Source: an uncultured Lachnospiraceae bacterium (GTDB lineage: Bacteria; Bacillota; Clostridia; Lachnospirales; Lachnospiraceae). From it: DNA of 36,571 nucleotides. Positions 8,445-16,597 of the stretch are shown here, piece after piece. Numbering within the stretch: position 1 is the first letter of the stretch; each line of letters starts with the position of its first letter. Location: the NCBI GenBank assembly GCA_910584945.1, contig CAJUDY010000040.1, positions 1 through 36,571 on the forward strand, read 5' to 3'. The translations under genes were made by a program, and so were the position numbers. A model generated the notes under the pieces. That model was not told the origin of the DNA. It did not search any database and was given only the letters and a program-made list of their open reading frames with translations.

Positions 8445-10082
8445 ATGATGAAAAAGGCAAGATTTTTTCTGGCACTGCTGTCCGCCGCTGCTTTGACCGC
8501 CGGTTCCCTGTCCGGATGCGGCGCCATGACGGATACAGGCGTTCCCGCGGACGCAGAGGACAGCGGCTCCTGTGAAGCGCCCGCCAGCGACGACGGCGCC
8601 GACCTGTATACGCCGGAAGCCGGGGCGGTCATGGAAGAGGAAGGAATGCTCCTGGAAGAGCACAATACGGAGGAATATTCCGCCGTCACCGACAACCGCT
8701 TTCTCTCGGTGAAAAACCATCCCCTCTCCACCTTCGCCGCCGATGTGGACACGGCTTCCTACGCCAATATGCGCCGTTACGTCAACAGCGGAGAGCTGCC
8801 CCCGGCGGACGCCATCCGGATCGAAGAACTGGTCAACTATTTTCACTATGACTACCCGCTTCCGGAGGAAGACCGGCCCTTCTCCTGCTCCACGGAAGTG
8901 GTTCCCTGTCCCTGGAATGAAGACACGCTTCTGATGCGGATCGGTGTCGCCGCCGAACCCATCCCCGCGGAAGAACTGCCTCCTCAGAACCTGGTCTTCT
9001 TAATCGACGTCTCCGGTTCCATGGACGGACCGGACCGTCTGGATCTGGTCAAGCGCGCCTTCCTGCTTTTCTGTGAACAGTTGAAAGAGGGAGATACGGT
9101 TTCCATCGTCACCTATGCTTCCAGCGACCAGATTGTACTGGAAGGAGCCGGAGCCAATGAGCGGGACATGATCATGTACGCCGTTGAGGCCCTCTTTGCC
9201 GGAGGCTCCACCAACGGCTCCGCCGGTATCGAGACCGCTTATGAGCTGGCGGAGAAGTACCGGACCCCTGAGGGCAACAACCGAATCATCCTTGCTACCG
9301 ACGGGGATCTGAACCTCGGCATTACTTCGGAAGGAGATTTAAAGCGCCTGGTGGAAGAAAAGCGAGACACCGGAATCTTCCTGTCCGTCATGGGCTTTGG
9401 CTCCGGCAACTTAAAAGACAACAAGCTGGAAACCCTGGCAGACAACGGGAACGGCAACTATACCTATATCGACAGTATCGTCCAGGCCCGCAAGGCTCTG
9501 GTGGAAGAAATGGGCGCTACACTGCATACTGTAGCGAAAGACGTGAAGCTTCAAGTAGAATTTAATCCCCGCACGTTAAAGGGCTATCGTCTGATCGGCT
9601 ATGAGAACCGCCTGATGGCGGCAGAAGATTTCGCTGACGATACCAAAGACGGCGGAGAGCTGGGGGCCGGACACCAGGTCACTGCCCTGTACGAGCTGGT
9701 CCCTCTTGACTCCCCCATGGAGATGGATGAGGCGGACCTTCGCTACCAGGAGGAGCCCGACGTCTCCGATTCAGAAGACTTTTGTACCGTGTCCATCCGT
9801 TACAAGGAACCCTCCGGCAGCGAAAGCACGCAGTTCGACGTCCCGGTAACCGGCCAGGTATCGGAAAGCCCAAGTCCGTCCACTTTCCTCGCCTCTCTGG
9901 TGGCCCAGACCGGTATGCTCCTTCGGGACTCCCCCTACAGCGGCACTTCCGACTATGACGGGATTCTGGAACAATTGGAGCAGCTTGACGAAGAGATCAA
10001 AAGCCCCTACACCGATGAACTGGAAGATCTGGTCCGCCGAATGAAGCACTTGAAGCGAATGGGAAGTAATCCAGAATATTAA
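8445..10082 (+). CDS. VWA-domain lipoprotein (YfbK-like)
   Basis: A 545-aa predicted lipoprotein. A signal peptide ends in a lipobox (LSGC) with the lipidated Cys near residue 25. An acidic linker follows, then the von Willebrand factor N-terminal region typical of YfbK-like proteins (FAADVDTASYANMRRYV, about 98-113). The VWA domain itself has a complete metal-ion-dependent adhesion site: DVSGS at about 188-192, the GGST Thr near 250, and ATDGD near 285. A C-terminal domain completes the family architecture. The molecular role is unknown; VWA domains mediate metal-dependent protein binding, here on the outer face of the membrane. The ATG at 8445 is preferred over 8421 because GGAGG (8431-8435) lies 9 bases before it. 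Confidence 0.9.
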   Translation: MMKKARFFLALLSAAALTAGSLSGCGAMTDTGVPADAEDSGSCEAPASDDGADLYTPEAGAVMEEEGMLLEEHNTEEYSAVTDNRFLSVKNHPLSTFAADVDTASYANMRRYVNSGELPPADAIRIEELVNYFHYDYPLPEEDRPFSCSTEVVPCPWNEDTLLMRIGVAAEPIPAEELPPQNLVFLIDVSGSMDGPDRLDLVKRAFLLFCEQLKEGDTVSIVTYASSDQIVLEGAGANERDMIMYAVEALFAGGSTNGSAGIETAYELAEKYRTPEGNNRIILATDGDLNLGITSEGDLKRLVEEKRDTGIFLSVMGFGSGNLKDNKLETLADNGNGNYTYIDSIVQARKALVEEMGATLHTVAKDVKLQVEFNPRTLKGYRLIGYENRLMAAEDFADDTKDGGELGAGHQVTALYELVPLDSPMEMDEADLRYQEEPDVSDSEDFCTVSIRYKEPSGSESTQFDVPVTGQVSESPSPSTFLASLVAQTGMLLRDSPYSGTSDYDGILEQLEQLDEEIKSPYTDELEDLVRRMKHLKRMGSNPEY

Positions 10083-10090
10083 ACTGAGGT

Positions 10091-10137
10091 AAAAAACGCC
10101 GCTCTTAAGGCAGTATCATCTGCCTTAAGAGCGGCGT
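10091..10137 (-). terminator. Terminator between convergent VWA and DUF1858 genes
   Basis: A perfect 18-base-pair stem (10096-10113 with 10120-10137) has a 6-base loop. On the minus strand it is followed by six T, so it best terminates the DUF1858 gene. In the plus direction it sits 13 bases past the VWA stop but has no clean T tract. Confidence 0.85.
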
Positions 10138-10161
10138 CCTTATGACGATCAGCTTATCCTC

Positions 10162-10362
10162 TTACGCGCCGAGGAAGTTATTCAGTCTTGCCACCAGTAC
10201 ATCAGGATCCATCCCGTGAACCAGCGCCGCCTCTTCCAGGCTCTCCGCCTGTGCGGACGGACATCCCACGCAGTGCATCCCCTCCCGCATCAGGATCGGG
10301 ATGATGCTCTCATCCATCTTCACCAGGTCAGAGATGATCATATCTTTTGAAATCTTAGCCAT
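10162..10362 (-). CDS. DUF1858 small protein
   Basis: A 66-aa cytoplasmic protein matching the DUF1858 family, seen alone or fused to hybrid-cluster-type and other redox proteins. It begins MAKISKDMIISDLVKMD, and the family hallmark CVGC motif sits near residues 31-34 in the segment MREGMHCVGCPSAQ. The paired cysteines suggest redox or metal binding, but no function is established. The ATG at 10362 is preceded by GGAGG at about 10 bases, and longer in-frame starts lie upstream of that site. It is divergent from the MerR-type regulator, with overlapping promoters. Confidence 0.88.
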   Translation of the reverse strand: MAKISKDMIISDLVKMDESIIPILMREGMHCVGCPSAQAESLEEAALVHGMDPDVLVARLNNFLGA

Positions 10363-10425
10363 CTTCAGGTACCCTCCTATCATATTTTCCATCATGTGCC
10401 TTTCTACACAGCCACATATGCATAT

Positions 10426-10454
10426 ATTATAAAACCATTTACTTGCAAAATCAA
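10426..10454 (-). promoter_or_regulatory. Promoter of the DUF1858 gene
   Basis: The minus strand reads TTGATT (10454-10449), 17 bases, then TATAAT (10431-10426). It overlaps the divergent promoter at 10443-10470, whose palindromic TTGCAA -35 lies inside this spacer. Confidence 0.6.
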
Positions 10455-10470
10455 GGGAGTATGTTATAAT
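10443..10470 (+). promoter_or_regulatory. Promoter of the MerR-type regulator
   Basis: TTGCAA (10443-10448), 16 bases, then TATAAT (10465-10470), about 64 bases upstream of the regulator ATG. It overlaps the divergent DUF1858 promoter. Confidence 0.65.
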
Positions 10471-10533
10471 AAACTCGTAAAGTCCTTTATTCCAGAAGGA
10501 CAAGCCGACAATTTCATAGGTGGAGGGATGTAT

Positions 10534-11172
10534 ATGGAATCAAAGCGCTATATGATCTCTGACGCTGCCAAGATTGTGGATGTGGAATCTCATGTTCTCA
10601 GATACTGGGAGGATGAGCTGGAACTTCCGATCGAACGCAACGAGATGGGTCATCGCTGCTATACTGAAGATAACATCCGTATGTTTCATCACATTAAGGA
10701 TCTGAAGGAACAGGGCTTTCAGCTGAAAGCGATCAAAGTACTGATACCGGAGATGGAACAGGGCAATGTACCACCGGCGATTGTCCGCGAACCAGAACCG
10801 CCCGTCGGCGACAAGATGGAACAGTTCCAGATGATTCTGGGCAAAGTCGTCTCCCAGGCCATCCGGGAGAATCAGCAGGAGATGGGCAAGGAGTTAAGCC
10901 ACCAGGTTTCCACCCAGGTAGTCAAAGAGATGGATTACCTGTTCCGCCTTCAAGAAGAACGGGAAGAGACCCATTACAAGAAGCTGGACGAGTTGATCCG
11001 CTCCTCCCAAAAGCAGCGCAGGCTTCTGGCTCTTGGAAAAAAACGGGAGAAGAAGGTAAAGGAACCCAAGATCAAAGAGGCAAAAGTCAAAGAGCCAAAG
11101 AATAAGATAAAAGAAGAACGCAAAAAACCATGGTTTTTCGGCGCACAGCCAAAAAAAGACATAGTCCTTTAG
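10534..11172 (+). CDS. MerR-family HTH regulator with long Lys-rich C-terminus
   Basis: DNA-binding protein of 212 aa. The N-terminal winged-helix MerR domain covers about residues 1-72: ISDAAKIVDVESHVLRYWE, a GHRCYTEDNI segment, then the LKEQGFQLKAIKVLI helix. A helical, probably coiled-coil middle follows (about 90-160), then a highly basic Lys/Glu tail ending in KKDIVL. No effector domain or metal-binding Cys is seen, so the signal is unknown. The start at 10534 is chosen because GGAGGG lies 6 bases before it; the ATG at 10528 directly abuts that site. The last codons form half of the terminator hairpin. Divergence from DUF1858 suggests it may control both. Confidence 0.87.
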   Translation: MESKRYMISDAAKIVDVESHVLRYWEDELELPIERNEMGHRCYTEDNIRMFHHIKDLKEQGFQLKAIKVLIPEMEQGNVPPAIVREPEPPVGDKMEQFQMILGKVVSQAIRENQQEMGKELSHQVSTQVVKEMDYLFRLQEEREETHYKKLDELIRSSQKQRRLLALGKKREKKVKEPKIKEAKVKEPKNKIKEERKKPWFFGAQPKKDIVL

Positions 11173-11187
11173 GACTATGTCTTTTTT
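11152..11187. terminator. Bidirectional terminator overlapping the regulator's last codons
   Basis: A perfect 16-base-pair inverted repeat (11152-11167 with 11172-11187) has a 4-base loop and A-rich/T-rich arms. It serves the MerR-type gene (plus) and the ferredoxin gene (minus). The regulator's final six codons and stop lie within the hairpin. Confidence 0.85.
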
Positions 11188-11207
11188 CATGCATTATGTA
11201 GTATGAA

Positions 11208-11378
11208 TTATTCCGCAGAAATTGCCTCATTCGGACATTCTGCTTCGCAGGTGCCGCACTCCAGACACGCATCAGCGTCGATCACATACTTGCCATCTGC
11301 CTCAGAGATTGCGTCTGCCGGACAGACTTCTGCACAGGAACCGCATCCTACGCAGTCGCCAGAAATAACGTATGCCAT
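11208..11378 (-). CDS. 2[4Fe-4S] ferredoxin
   Basis: A 56-aa clostridial-type ferredoxin. Two CxxCxxCxxxCP cluster motifs are visible: CVGCGSCAEVCP (residues 9-20) and CLECGTCEAECP (38-49), each binding one cubane cluster. The small size, acidic composition and pseudo-twofold repeat are typical. It carries low-potential electrons between pyruvate:ferredoxin oxidoreductase, hydrogenase and similar enzymes in the cytoplasm. AAGGAGG precedes the ATG, and a promoter (TTGCAT, 17 bases, TAAAAT) lies upstream. It is monocistronic and bounded by the shared terminator. Confidence 0.95.
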   Translation of the reverse strand: MAYVISGDCVGCGSCAEVCPADAISEADGKYVIDADACLECGTCEAECPNEAISAE

Positions 11379-11434
11379 GGTACTTTAATCCTCCTTTACA
11401 AATTTTCGATACCCCTTTGAAGGTTTCTGCATCT

Positions 11435-11463
11435 ATTTTAATATAAATATCCGCAATATGCAA
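11435..11463 (-). promoter_or_regulatory. Promoter of the ferredoxin gene
   Basis: The minus strand reads TTGCAT (11463-11458), 17 bases, then TAAAAT (11440-11435), about 57 bases upstream of the ATG and immediately downstream of the dnaB stop. Confidence 0.6.
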
Positions 11464-11471
11464 GCCTCTTT

Positions 11472-12821
11472 TTAAACCGGCTCGCGGTCCATATCAGTAA
11501 ATTTGGTGAGCTCCGGAATCCACAGAAGATTCACCGTTCCGATGGGGCCGTTTCTCTGCTTTGCGATGATGACTTCCGCCACTCTCTGCTCCGCCTCCGA
11601 CAGATCCCGGTTGTAATACCCCTCCCGGTACAGGAACATGACCACGTCCGCATCCTGCTCGATGGCCCCGGACTCCCGAAGGTCTGAGAGCATGGGGCGA
11701 TGGTCCGGACGCTGCTCCACCGCACGGCTTAGCTGAGACAGGGCGACCACGGGCACGTCAAGCTCCCGGGCCAGCGCCTTTAAACCTCTGGAAATCTCAG
11801 AGATTTCCTGCTGCCTGCTGGAGGCATTGCTTTGATTGTCCCCGCTCATCAACTGCAGGTAATCAATAATCACAATCTTGATATCCGCATCCATCTTCAG
11901 CTTCCGGCACTTGGAGCGCAGAACCGGCAGCGTAATCCCCGGCGTATCGTCGATGAACAGCCTGGAAGCGGCGATGTTGGCGGAGCCTTCCACCAGATTC
12001 ATCCACTCCTCGTCCGACAGACGACCGGTACGGATCTTCTGAGCGTCCACATGGGACTCCAGCGACAGCATACGGTTCACCAGCTGTTCCTTGGACATCT
12101 CCAGGCTGAAGACCGCCACCGCATGGTCCTTTTTAAAAGCCATATGCTGGGCCAGATTGAGCACGAAGGCTGTCTTACCCATAGAAGGCCTTGCGGCGAT
12201 CAGCACCAGATCCGAAGGCTGCAGACCGGAAGTCTTGTAATCCAGGTCCATAAAGCCTGTTTCCAGCCCGGTCACTCTGCCCCTCGCCCGGGAAGCAGCG
12301 TCGATCTTCTTCATCACATTGATGACGACCTGACGAATCGGCACAAACTCCCTGCCCCCGCCCCGCTGAGCCAGTTCAAAAACCCGCTTCTCTGCCTCCG
12401 CAAGCAGTTCATCCACCTTCCCGGAGCCGGCATAACAATGGTTCGCGATCTCTTCATTCAGGCGGATCAGACGCCTGCTCACAGCCTTCTCAGCCACAAT
12501 CTGTGCGTAATACTTGATATTCGCAGAAGTCAGCGCCCGGTCCATCCACCGCAGGATCTGCTCGGTCCCGCAGGCCTCCTCCGGCATTCCCTTCTCGATG
12601 AGGCTGGTATGCAGAATGACCGGTTCCACCGGTTTTCCCGCATTGTACAGTTCCACCATCGTGTCATAGACCATGCCCATCTGCTTCTGATAAAAATCTT
12701 CCCCTGTGATGATCTCCGAGGCTTTCATAATCGCTTCATTGTCGATCAGCATGGCGCCGATCACCGAACTCTCCGCCTCCTCGTCATGGGGCATGACGCG
12801 TTTGATAAGGGCTTCTTCCAT
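11472..12821 (-). CDS. dnaB: Replicative DNA helicase
   Basis: Hexameric 5'-3' helicase that unwinds DNA at the replication fork and recruits primase. The 449-aa length is normal and no intein is present. The N-terminal domain spans about 1-150. The RecA-like motor shows Walker A ARPSMGKTA near residues 210-218, Walker B KIVIIDYLQLM near 315-325, and the later SQLSRAVEQR arginine-containing segment. It lies 3 bases after rplI and is the last gene of the rpsF-ssb-rpsR-gdpP-rplI-dnaB run, a common arrangement in Clostridia. Confidence 0.97.
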   Translation of the reverse strand: MEEALIKRVMPHDEEAESSVIGAMLIDNEAIMKASEIITGEDFYQKQMGMVYDTMVELYNAGKPVEPVILHTSLIEKGMPEEACGTEQILRWMDRALTSANIKYYAQIVAEKAVSRRLIRLNEEIANHCYAGSGKVDELLAEAEKRVFELAQRGGGREFVPIRQVVINVMKKIDAASRARGRVTGLETGFMDLDYKTSGLQPSDLVLIAARPSMGKTAFVLNLAQHMAFKKDHAVAVFSLEMSKEQLVNRMLSLESHVDAQKIRTGRLSDEEWMNLVEGSANIAASRLFIDDTPGITLPVLRSKCRKLKMDADIKIVIIDYLQLMSGDNQSNASSRQQEISEISRGLKALARELDVPVVALSQLSRAVEQRPDHRPMLSDLRESGAIEQDADVVMFLYREGYYNRDLSEAEQRVAEVIIAKQRNGPIGTVNLLWIPELTKFTDMDREPV

Positions 12822-12824
12822 TTT

Positions 12825-13271
12825 TTACGCTTCCTGTACGATCACTTTCAGTTCCCCTGTCACCTTCGGGTGCAGCTTGATGGGAACCATCGTCGTCCCC
12901 ACCGCCTTGATCGGCGTGGGCAGCACCAGCTTTTTCTTATCGATCTCCAGGCTGAGCTGCTCTTTGGCCGCCTGAGCGATCTCCTTGGAAGAGATGGAAC
13001 CAAAGAGCTTTCCGCCCTCTCCCGCCTTGATCTTAAGTGTCACCTGAACCTTTTTCAACTCTTCCGCGAAGGCCTTCGCCTCCTCAAGCCGCTCGGCGGC
13101 CAGCTTGTCTTCATGGGCGCGCTTCAGCTTTAAGTCGTTCATGTTTTTCGGAGTCGCTTCCAGTCCCAGCTTCTTTGCAAGGATATAGTTTCTCGCGTAC
13201 CCGTCATTTACTTCTACCAGTTCTCCCTTTTTCCCCAGAGACTTTACATCTTCCAGTAAGATTACTTTCAT
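12825..13271 (-). CDS. rplI: 50S ribosomal protein L9
   Basis: Large-subunit protein of 148 aa, the usual bacterial length. The N-terminal rRNA-binding domain begins MKVILLEDVKSLGKKGELVEV and contains GYARNYILAKKLGLEAT. A long central helix (about 40-75) connects to the C-terminal domain (about 80-148) with GKLFGSISSKEIA. The ATG overlaps the gdpP stop by four bases, so translation is coupled, and dnaB follows after 3 bases. Confidence 0.97.
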   Translation of the reverse strand: MKVILLEDVKSLGKKGELVEVNDGYARNYILAKKLGLEATPKNMNDLKLKRAHEDKLAAERLEEAKAFAEELKKVQVTLKIKAGEGGKLFGSISSKEIAQAAKEQLSLEIDKKKLVLPTPIKAVGTTMVPIKLHPKVTGELKVIVQEA

Positions 13272-15313
13272 TCCAGTTCTCCTTCCTCAAACATCTTGTC
13301 CAGTGTATCCCGCACGGTCTTCATCGCCTCTTCAAGGGAGCAGGTAAGCTGCGCTCCCGCCACGTTCAGGTGGCCGCCGCCGCCCAGCTTCTCCATAATG
13401 ACCTGGACGTTGACTTCGTCGATGGAGCGGGCGCTTACGTAAATCTTTCCATTATATTCTGTCAGTACAATGGAAGCTCCTACTCCGATAATATTCAGAA
13501 GCTCGTTGGCCGCCTGAGCACCCACGATCGTAGGACTCTCCAGGCCTTTGCCCGGACAGACCGAGAGCGCGAAGCCCCGGTACACCTCCGCGTGACGGAC
13601 AGACTCCGCCCGGGCCTTGTATTCCGCCATGTCGTTGCGGAACATCTTGCGCACCCGGGTCACATCGGCCCCGCATCGCCGCAGAAAAGCCGCCGCCTCG
13701 AAGGTGCGCACGCCGGTTTTGGTCATAAAGTTATCCGTGTCAATGACGATTCCCGCATACATACAGTCCGCTTCTCCGCCCTTTAACCGCACATTGTCCG
13801 CAAAATACTGCAGAATCTCCGCCACCATCTCACAGGCGGAAGACGCGTTGGGCTCGATATAGGAGAGCACCGCGTGATCGATGGCTTCATTGCCCCTCCT
13901 GTGGTGGTCAAACACCACCACCGTGGGGGTCATGGACAGGATGTCCTCGCACTCCGTATAGCTTGGACGATTGGTGTCCACCACAATCACCACCGTATTA
14001 CGGTCCACCATCTCCCGGGCCTGGCCGCTGCCGATGACGATCCCGGTCTCCCCGCCGTTGGCCTCGTAAAAGACCTCCAGCATGGGCCGCACGGAAGTCG
14101 TCACGTCGTTGACGACGATGTGCGCCTTTTTATTCAGTGCCTTTGACGCCCGGTAGATTCCCACTGCCGCACCAAAGGAATCGGCGTCTGTAAGGCGGTG
14201 GCCCATCACCACCACTTTATCCTTGGCCTCCACGATCTCCCGCAGCGCCTGGGCCTTGACTCTTGCTTTGACTCTGGTATTCTTCTCCACCTGCTGGGTC
14301 TTGCCGCCGTAGTAGGTAATCTGCTCCTTTGTCTTCACCACCGCCTGGTCCCCGCCTCTGGCCAGCGCCAGATCCATGGCGCTGCGGGCGAATTCCATAC
14401 AGTCCATATAGGAAGCGCCGCCGGAACCGATGCTGATGCTTAAAGTGATCGGCATCTCATTTCCGATATTCACGGTCTTGATGTCCTGTAACAGGTCGAA
14501 TTTGTTCTCTTTGATCTGGGTCAGCGCCTTCTCCTGCATCACCACGAAGAATCGGTCCTTCTCCAGCTTCCGCACGATCCCGTCATAGGCGTTAAAATAC
14601 TTGTTGATCTTCCGCTCGATCAAAGCCACCAAAAGGGATGTGCGCACTTCTTCCACGGTTTCCAGCGCCTCATCATAGTTATCGATATACACTAGACCGG
14701 CTGCCATCCGCTGTTCCTGGTTCTCCCGTATATAATGATTGATCTCCGTGATGTCAAACAGATACAGCGCCACCAGACTTCCTTCGAATTCCACGGTGCT
14801 GACCAGATGGCTTCTGGTCATGTCCTCTTCCATATGAAGCAGCTTTAAGTCCGCCCGATAGTCCGATTCGCCATAGACCAGTTCCACGGAAGTGTGGGGA
14901 TTCTCCTCCACCGGAATCACCTTTTTGTTCAGTTCCGGAAAGATGGTGCCGATACTTCGGCCATATTCCGGTCCCTTCCCCGTGATTTCCATAAATTCCT
15001 GATTCATCCATATGATCTTGCCGTCCTCGTCGAGAATCGCGTAGGGAAGCGCCAGTTCCCGAAGAAGATTCTTCTGAATCTGCCCGTATCGGGTGGCAAA
15101 GGACACCAGCTCCGTATAGAGCACCGGCTGATTGCTGACATACAGGATGGCCGCAACTGCCGCATAGAGGAATACAAATCCAGCCATCACGATTCCCGCG
15201 TCATGGGAGATCACATAAATCCATATGTTCATGCCGATCAGCAGCAGTGTCAGGTACAAGGGCCAGCGCACATACAGACGGAGCTGCCCGTTGAGTTTTA
15301 CATTCTTTTTCAT
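13268..15313 (-). CDS. gdpP: GdpP-type cyclic-di-AMP phosphodiesterase
   Basis: Membrane enzyme that hydrolyses cyclic di-AMP to pApA, tuning wall and potassium homeostasis. The 681-aa protein has two N-terminal membrane segments (about 16-36 and 41-60), a PAS-like domain (about 84-130) and a degenerate GGDEF domain (about 205-330, lacking the GGDEF signature). A DHH phosphoesterase domain shows GHRLTDADSFG near 371-381 and FDHHRRG near 468-474, and a DHHA1 domain has GGGGHLNVAG. The start at 15313 has AGGA 8 bases upstream; a further in-frame ATG at 15328 lacks a site. The stop overlaps rplI by four bases. Confidence 0.94.
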   Translation of the reverse strand: MKKNVKLNGQLRLYVRWPLYLTLLLIGMNIWIYVISHDAGIVMAGFVFLYAAVAAILYVSNQPVLYTELVSFATRYGQIQKNLLRELALPYAILDEDGKIIWMNQEFMEITGKGPEYGRSIGTIFPELNKKVIPVEENPHTSVELVYGESDYRADLKLLHMEEDMTRSHLVSTVEFEGSLVALYLFDITEINHYIRENQEQRMAAGLVYIDNYDEALETVEEVRTSLLVALIERKINKYFNAYDGIVRKLEKDRFFVVMQEKALTQIKENKFDLLQDIKTVNIGNEMPITLSISIGSGGASYMDCMEFARSAMDLALARGGDQAVVKTKEQITYYGGKTQQVEKNTRVKARVKAQALREIVEAKDKVVVMGHRLTDADSFGAAVGIYRASKALNKKAHIVVNDVTTSVRPMLEVFYEANGGETGIVIGSGQAREMVDRNTVVIVVDTNRPSYTECEDILSMTPTVVVFDHHRRGNEAIDHAVLSYIEPNASSACEMVAEILQYFADNVRLKGGEADCMYAGIVIDTDNFMTKTGVRTFEAAAFLRRCGADVTRVRKMFRNDMAEYKARAESVRHAEVYRGFALSVCPGKGLESPTIVGAQAANELLNIIGVGASIVLTEYNGKIYVSARSIDEVNVQVIMEKLGGGGHLNVAGAQLTCSLEEAMKTVRDTLDKMFEEGELE

Positions 15314-15389
15314 TATGATTATCCTCATCTGGGTTGCCGGGCGATCAGGGAAAAAGAGCACCGCCGAAGCGATGCCCAAAAAGTTGTTC

Positions 15390-15653
15390 CTATTCTGCTG
15401 TATACGGCATAAGGGCTACGTGTCTCGCTCTCTTGATCGCTACCGTGAGCGCTCTTTGATGCTTCGCACAGTTTCCGGTGATTCTTCTGGGAAGGATCTT
15501 GCCTCTTTCGGAAACGTATCTCTTTAATTTATTTACATCTTTGTAATCAATCTCATTGTTCTCTTTGCCGCAGAATACACATACTTTTTTTCTTCTGCGT
15601 CCGCCTCTCCTCATCTTCGGAGCGTCGCCCTTTTCATTTTTGGTGTAAGCCAT
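15390..15653 (-). CDS. rpsR: 30S ribosomal protein S18
   Basis: Small-subunit protein of 87 aa that binds 16S rRNA together with S6. A basic N-terminal extension is followed by the conserved core with VCVFCGK, YKDVNKLKRYVSERGKI and PRRITGNCAKHQRALTVAI. The Cys pair plus the later Cys is the zinc-binding (C+) type. AAGGAGG precedes the ATG. It lies between ssb and gdpP in the ribosomal/replication operon. Confidence 0.97.
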   Translation of the reverse strand: MAYTKNEKGDAPKMRRGGRRRKKVCVFCGKENNEIDYKDVNKLKRYVSERGKILPRRITGNCAKHQRALTVAIKRARHVALMPYTAE

Positions 15654-15694
15654 GATGATTCCTCCTTCTCACATTCTTGTATGAAATCCGATTG

Positions 15695-16162
15695 TTAACT
15701 GAAAGGCAATTCTTCGTCAATTCCGTCCGGAATATTCATAAAACCGTCCCCTGCCGCTCCCATGGGGCTTGGGGCCGGAGCCGGTGCGGGCTGATAACCG
15801 CCACCCATATTCATCCCGCCGCGGTTCGCGTCGGAAGCCGCCTTGCTCTCCGCAAACTCGATGTCGTCGAGCACCACGTCGGTGGTGTAAACCTTCTGCC
15901 CATCCCGGTTGGTATAGCTTCCGGTCTGAATCCGGCCGGACGCCGCCACCTTGATCCCCTGGCGCAGATACTTCTCCGCAAACTCCGCCGTTCTTCCGAA
16001 CGCCACGCACCCGATAAAGTCCGCGGTCTGATCTCCGTCTTTTCTGCCGAATCTGCGGTCTACCGCAAGGGTAAATCTCGCCACTGCCGTAGCAGTCTCT
16101 CCATTGGAATAGCGGATGTCCGGGTCTCTGGTCAGACGTCCCATCAAAATTACTTTATTCAT
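15695..16162 (-). CDS. ssb: Single-stranded DNA-binding protein
   Basis: OB-fold protein of 155 aa that coats single-stranded DNA during replication and repair. The domain spans about 1-105 (MNKVILMGRLTRDPDIRYS at the start, then FIGCVAFGRTAEFAEKYL). A Gly/Pro/Ala-rich linker leads to the acidic protein-interaction tip, which ends DEELPFS, with one residue after the usual terminal Phe. The ATG at 16162 is chosen because AGAGGTGA lies about 6 bases before it; a TTG two codons upstream overlaps that region. It sits between rpsF and rpsR, the standard order. Confidence 0.96.
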   Translation of the reverse strand: MNKVILMGRLTRDPDIRYSNGETATAVARFTLAVDRRFGRKDGDQTADFIGCVAFGRTAEFAEKYLRQGIKVAASGRIQTGSYTNRDGQKVYTTDVVLDDIEFAESKAASDANRGGMNMGGGYQPAPAPAPSPMGAAGDGFMNIPDGIDEELPFS

Positions 16163-16189
16163 TAACAATCACCTCTTAATCTGCTGTCA

Positions 16190-16477
16190 TTATGCATCTT
16201 TGCGAACGCACAGATAGCGGATGACATTGTCCAGAATACGCACGCGCTTCTCTACCTCTGCCGGGCAGCTTGCCGGTGCATCGAACTGGATGAAATAGTA
16301 GAATCCTTCTCTCATCTTCCGGATCTCGTAAGCAAGTCTCTTCTTGCCCGCGTCTTCCACTTCCGTCACAACGCCGCCGAAACGAGTAATGATCTCTTTC
16401 GCCTTTTCTACGGCCGCTGCTCTTTCATCATCTTCGATTTTTGCATTCACAACAAGTGCTAATTCGTATTTGTTCAT
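16190..16477 (-). CDS. rpsF: 30S ribosomal protein S6
   Basis: Small-subunit protein of 95 aa that pairs with S18 on the 16S rRNA platform. It begins MNKYELALVVNAKIEDDER and contains VTEVEDAGKKRLAYEIRKMREGFYYFIQF, the typical ferredoxin-like fold core. GGAGG lies 5 bases before the ATG. It is the first gene of the rpsF-ssb-rpsR-gdpP-rplI-dnaB run, with its own promoter and a leader containing a hairpin that may serve S6:S18 autoregulation. Confidence 0.97.
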   Translation of the reverse strand: MNKYELALVVNAKIEDDERAAAVEKAKEIITRFGGVVTEVEDAGKKRLAYEIRKMREGFYYFIQFDAPASCPAEVEKRVRILDNVIRYLCVRKDA

Positions 16478-16562
16478 GCTTTACCTCCTTTTGGTCTCTG
16501 GCGCACGGCGCAAAACCGTGCACAAGGAATTCCCGCTGATGCAGGGACATAATATATCACAG
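16478..16562 (-). promoter_or_regulatory. rpsF leader with candidate S6:S18-binding hairpin
   Basis: The leader contains GCACGG/CCGTGC arms (16503-16508 and 16516-16521) closing a 7-base loop about 25 bases upstream of the rpsF ATG. S6:S18 binding to an rpsF leader structure with a conserved CCG element is known in many bacteria. The match here is by position and a CCG on one arm only, and the full consensus was not verified. Confidence 0.4.
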
Positions 16563-16568
16563 AATAAA

Positions 16569-16597
16569 ACTATATCACAATTCTCCCTGATATTCAA
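16569..16597 (-). promoter_or_regulatory. Promoter of the rpsF operon
   Basis: The minus strand reads TTGAAT (16597-16592), 17 bases, then TATAGT (16574-16569). The -35 overlaps the stop codon of the DUF951 gene, so the upstream operon may also read into rpsF. Confidence 0.65.

Noticed and set aside
11832..13133. Long open frame (433 codons) antisense to dnaB and rplI
   Set aside because: It is a shadow of GC-rich coding DNA on the opposite strand, with His/Arg/Leu-rich low-complexity translation and no ribosome site.
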